A DNA stretch of 64,000 bases, taken from positions 34,858 to 98,857 of the forward strand of contig DUCS01000027.1 in the NCBI GenBank assembly GCA_012959695.1, in the 5' to 3' direction. Below, piece after piece: positions 62,159 to 64,000 of the stretch (within the stretch, counting starts at the first letter, position 1; every line of letters starts with the position of its first letter). The notes beneath the pieces were generated by a model. The model did no database searches, had not been told where the DNA came from, and saw only the letters and a list, made by a program, of their open reading frames with translations. This stretch comes from Cycloclasticus sp. Its GTDB lineage: Bacteria > Pseudomonadota > Gammaproteobacteria > Methylococcales > Cycloclasticaceae. The position numbers were made by a program, and so were the translations under genes.

Positions 62159-63283
62159 TTAAAATGTTTTCGAATTTTTACTGTTTCTGAACACCAGTGG
62201 TTTTTCTGAAGAGGTAGCCGCTGCTTGGTCAATCGCATCGGTCACTAAGTGGTGCTGGGGTGATAGGTTGCAGACTGGGTCGGCATTAGCTGCATCACCG
62301 GTGAGCAAGAATGCCTGACAATGGCAGCCGCCAAAATCTTTATCTTTGTCGGGGCAGCTTCTGCAAGGCTCTTTCATCCAGTCATCACCACGGAAATAGT
62401 TAAATGCTTTTGATTCATTCCAAATTTCACTAATAGAGTGATCACGCACGCTGGGGCAGTCAAAATTAGGTAACTGGCGGGCAGAGTGGCACGGCAACGC
62501 TAAGCCATCGGGTGCAATTGTTAAGAAGGTAGTTCCCCAGCCGTTCATGCAGGCTTTTGGTCTACCTTCAAAGAAGTCAGGTACCACGTAGTAAATTTTC
62601 ATTTTACCTTTTTGCGATTCTTGGTACTCGTTGGCAATGGCTTCAGCGGTATTGAGCTGTTCCTGTGTTGGCATCAATTGATCGCGGTTATGGTGCGCCC
62701 AGCCGTAATATTGGGTGTTAGCTAGCTCTACAAAGTCAGCGCCTAATTCAATCGCCATTTCAAGAATATCTTTCATTTGATGAATGTTCTGGCGGTGTAA
62801 TACCACACAAAGCACCATCGGATAGCCGTGTTTTTTAATCAGTTTAGCGACGACTTTCTTGTGTTCAAAACTTTCTGCACCAGCAATAAAATCGTTTAGC
62901 TCTTGGGAACTAGCTTGCAGGCTTATTTGAATATGGTCTAAACCGGCTTCTTTCAGTTCGATGATTTTTGCCTCATCCATGTTGTAACCGGAGGTAATGA
63001 GGTTGGTGTAGTAACCCAGTTCATGCGAGTAATCGACGAGTTCTACAAGGTCTTTTCTAACGAGTGGCTCGCCACCTGAAAAGCCGAGTTGAACCGCGCC
63101 CATATCACGTGATTGTTTAAGTACGCGTTTCCATTCTTCTGTGTTGAGTTCGTCAGAAAAATTAGCGTAATCGAGCGGGTTAGAGCAATACGGGCATTGT
63201 AGTGGGCAAGCGTACGTTAGCTCTGCTAAAAGCCAGCGTGGTGGGCTAGGCGCTTTGAGTGATCCAGCCATTTTCCAACGCAA
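62159..63283 (-). CDS. pqqE: PQQ biosynthesis radical SAM enzyme PqqE
   Basis: [35 protein letters not shown]-terminal SPASM cysteines. Confidence 0.97.
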   Translation of the reverse strand: MRWKMAGSLKAPSPPRWLLAELTYACPLQCPYCSNPLDYANFSDELNTEEWKRVLKQSRDMGAVQLGFSGGEPLVRKDLVELVDYSHELGYYTNLITSGYNMDEAKIIELKEAGLDHIQISLQASSQELNDFIAGAESFEHKKVVAKLIKKHGYPMVLCVVLHRQNIHQMKDILEMAIELGADFVELANTQYYGWAHHNRDQLMPTQEQLNTAEAIANEYQESQKGKMKIYYVVPDFFEGRPKACMNGWGTTFLTIAPDGLALPCHSARQLPNFDCPSVRDHSISEIWNESKAFNYFRGDDWMKEPCRSCPDKDKDFGGCHCQAFLLTGDAANADPVCNLSPQHHLVTDAIDQAAATSSEKPLVFRNSKNSKTF

Positions 63284-63521
63284 TGTTTAAGAAGTTAATG
63301 ATGTCGTTTTCCAGTCCAGTTGTTTCAAATTTTGTTTCTAAGGTTTGAACAATGTCGGCCAATTTATTTGCGCCATCACACACTTGTAATATTTCTGCGG
63401 AGCTTTGGTTTAGCTCAATTAAGCCTTCGGGATAAAGCAGCACAAACATGTCTTGCGCTTTTTCCCATTGCAAGCGGTAGCCGGGGACGAGGTGTAATGC
63501 TTGGTCGGTTACTAAACTCAT
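63246..63521 (-). CDS. pqqD: PQQ biosynthesis peptide chaperone PqqD
   Basis: [40 protein letters not shown]; start ATG 63521, overlaps pqqC stop and pqqE start. Confidence 0.93.
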   Translation of the reverse strand: MSLVTDQALHLVPGYRLQWEKAQDMFVLLYPEGLIELNQSSAEILQVCDGANKLADIVQTLETKFETTGLENDIINFLNIALENGWITQSA

Positions 63522-64000
63522 TATTGCACTGTGTGATAAGGAGGCATTTTGTGCACGTAGGCCATGTGCATGGCGTCGGCCATTGTCCAAAGTATATCCA
63601 GTTTAAACTTCAAAATACCCAGCATTCTTTCTTGTTCTGCGCGGGTTTTGTAATACTCAAGCGTAATGCGTAAGCCGTGTTCTACATCGCGTCTCGCTTC
63701 GCTGAGGCGTTTTTGGAAATACGTTAATCCTTGTAAATCAATCCACGGATAGTGTTCAGGCCAATTATCTAAACGCTGTTGGTGGATTTTAGGCGCAAAT
63801 AACTCGGTTAACGACGAACTTGCCGCTTCGTGCCAATCGGCTCGACGTGCAAAATTAACATACGCATCCACAGCAAAGCGAACGCCGGGTAATACATGTT
63901 CTTCAGATAGTACTTCTTCGCGGGTTAAACCGACTGCTTCGCCCAATTGCAGCCATGCTTCAATGCCGCCAATTTCACCCGGTGCGCCGTCGTGGTCAAT
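63521..64000 (-). CDS. pqqC: Pyrroloquinoline-quinone synthase PqqC (C-terminal part; runs off window)
   Basis: [55 protein letters not shown] open to position 64000. Confidence 0.95.
   Translation of the reverse strand: MDHDGAPGEIGGIEAWLQLGEAVGLTREEVLSEEHVLPGVRFAVDAYVNFARRADWHEAASSSLTELFAPKIHQQRLDNWPEHYPWIDLQGLTYFQKRLSEARRDVEHGLRITLEYYKTRAEQERMLGILKFKLDILWTMADAMHMAYVHKMPPYHTVQ

Overview
This 64 kb window reads as a gammaproteobacterial chromosome segment. It is mostly core metabolism: coaE/pilD, valS/holC/pepA, lptFG, a M48 metalloprotease, tusDCBE, tandem cytochromes c, phaC/phaA, ispH, rraA, panDCB/folK/pcnB, dapA/bamC, purL, greB, msrPQ, thiO, pip and pqqCDE. There is one tRNA gene, tRNA-Thr(CGU). 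I saw no rRNA, CRISPR array or intact prophage. The clearest structural feature is a nested insertion between holC and valS. An IS3-family element (6038-8495, 3-bp AAC duplication) was disrupted by an intact IS30-family element (6371-7591, 2-bp AC duplication) 5 bp past the AAAAAAG frameshift heptamer of orfA. Several small-scale decay events are directly readable: a zinc metalloprotease gene with a frameshift and a nonsense codon, a PAS-GGDEF gene with a 1-bp frameshift, an EexN-like lipoprotein paralog with an in-frame stop, a truncated receiver domain without its phospho-acceptor Asp, and an S8 protease lacking its N-terminus near tRNA-Thr. Accessory functions worth follow-up are an orphan MerB-like protein, an Irr-like Fur-family regulator, a fluoroacetate-dehalogenase-like hydrolase and a Cys/His-rich small membrane protein. 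I did not find convincing evidence for a wholly new multi-gene system. All family calls are from reading motifs, without database searches.
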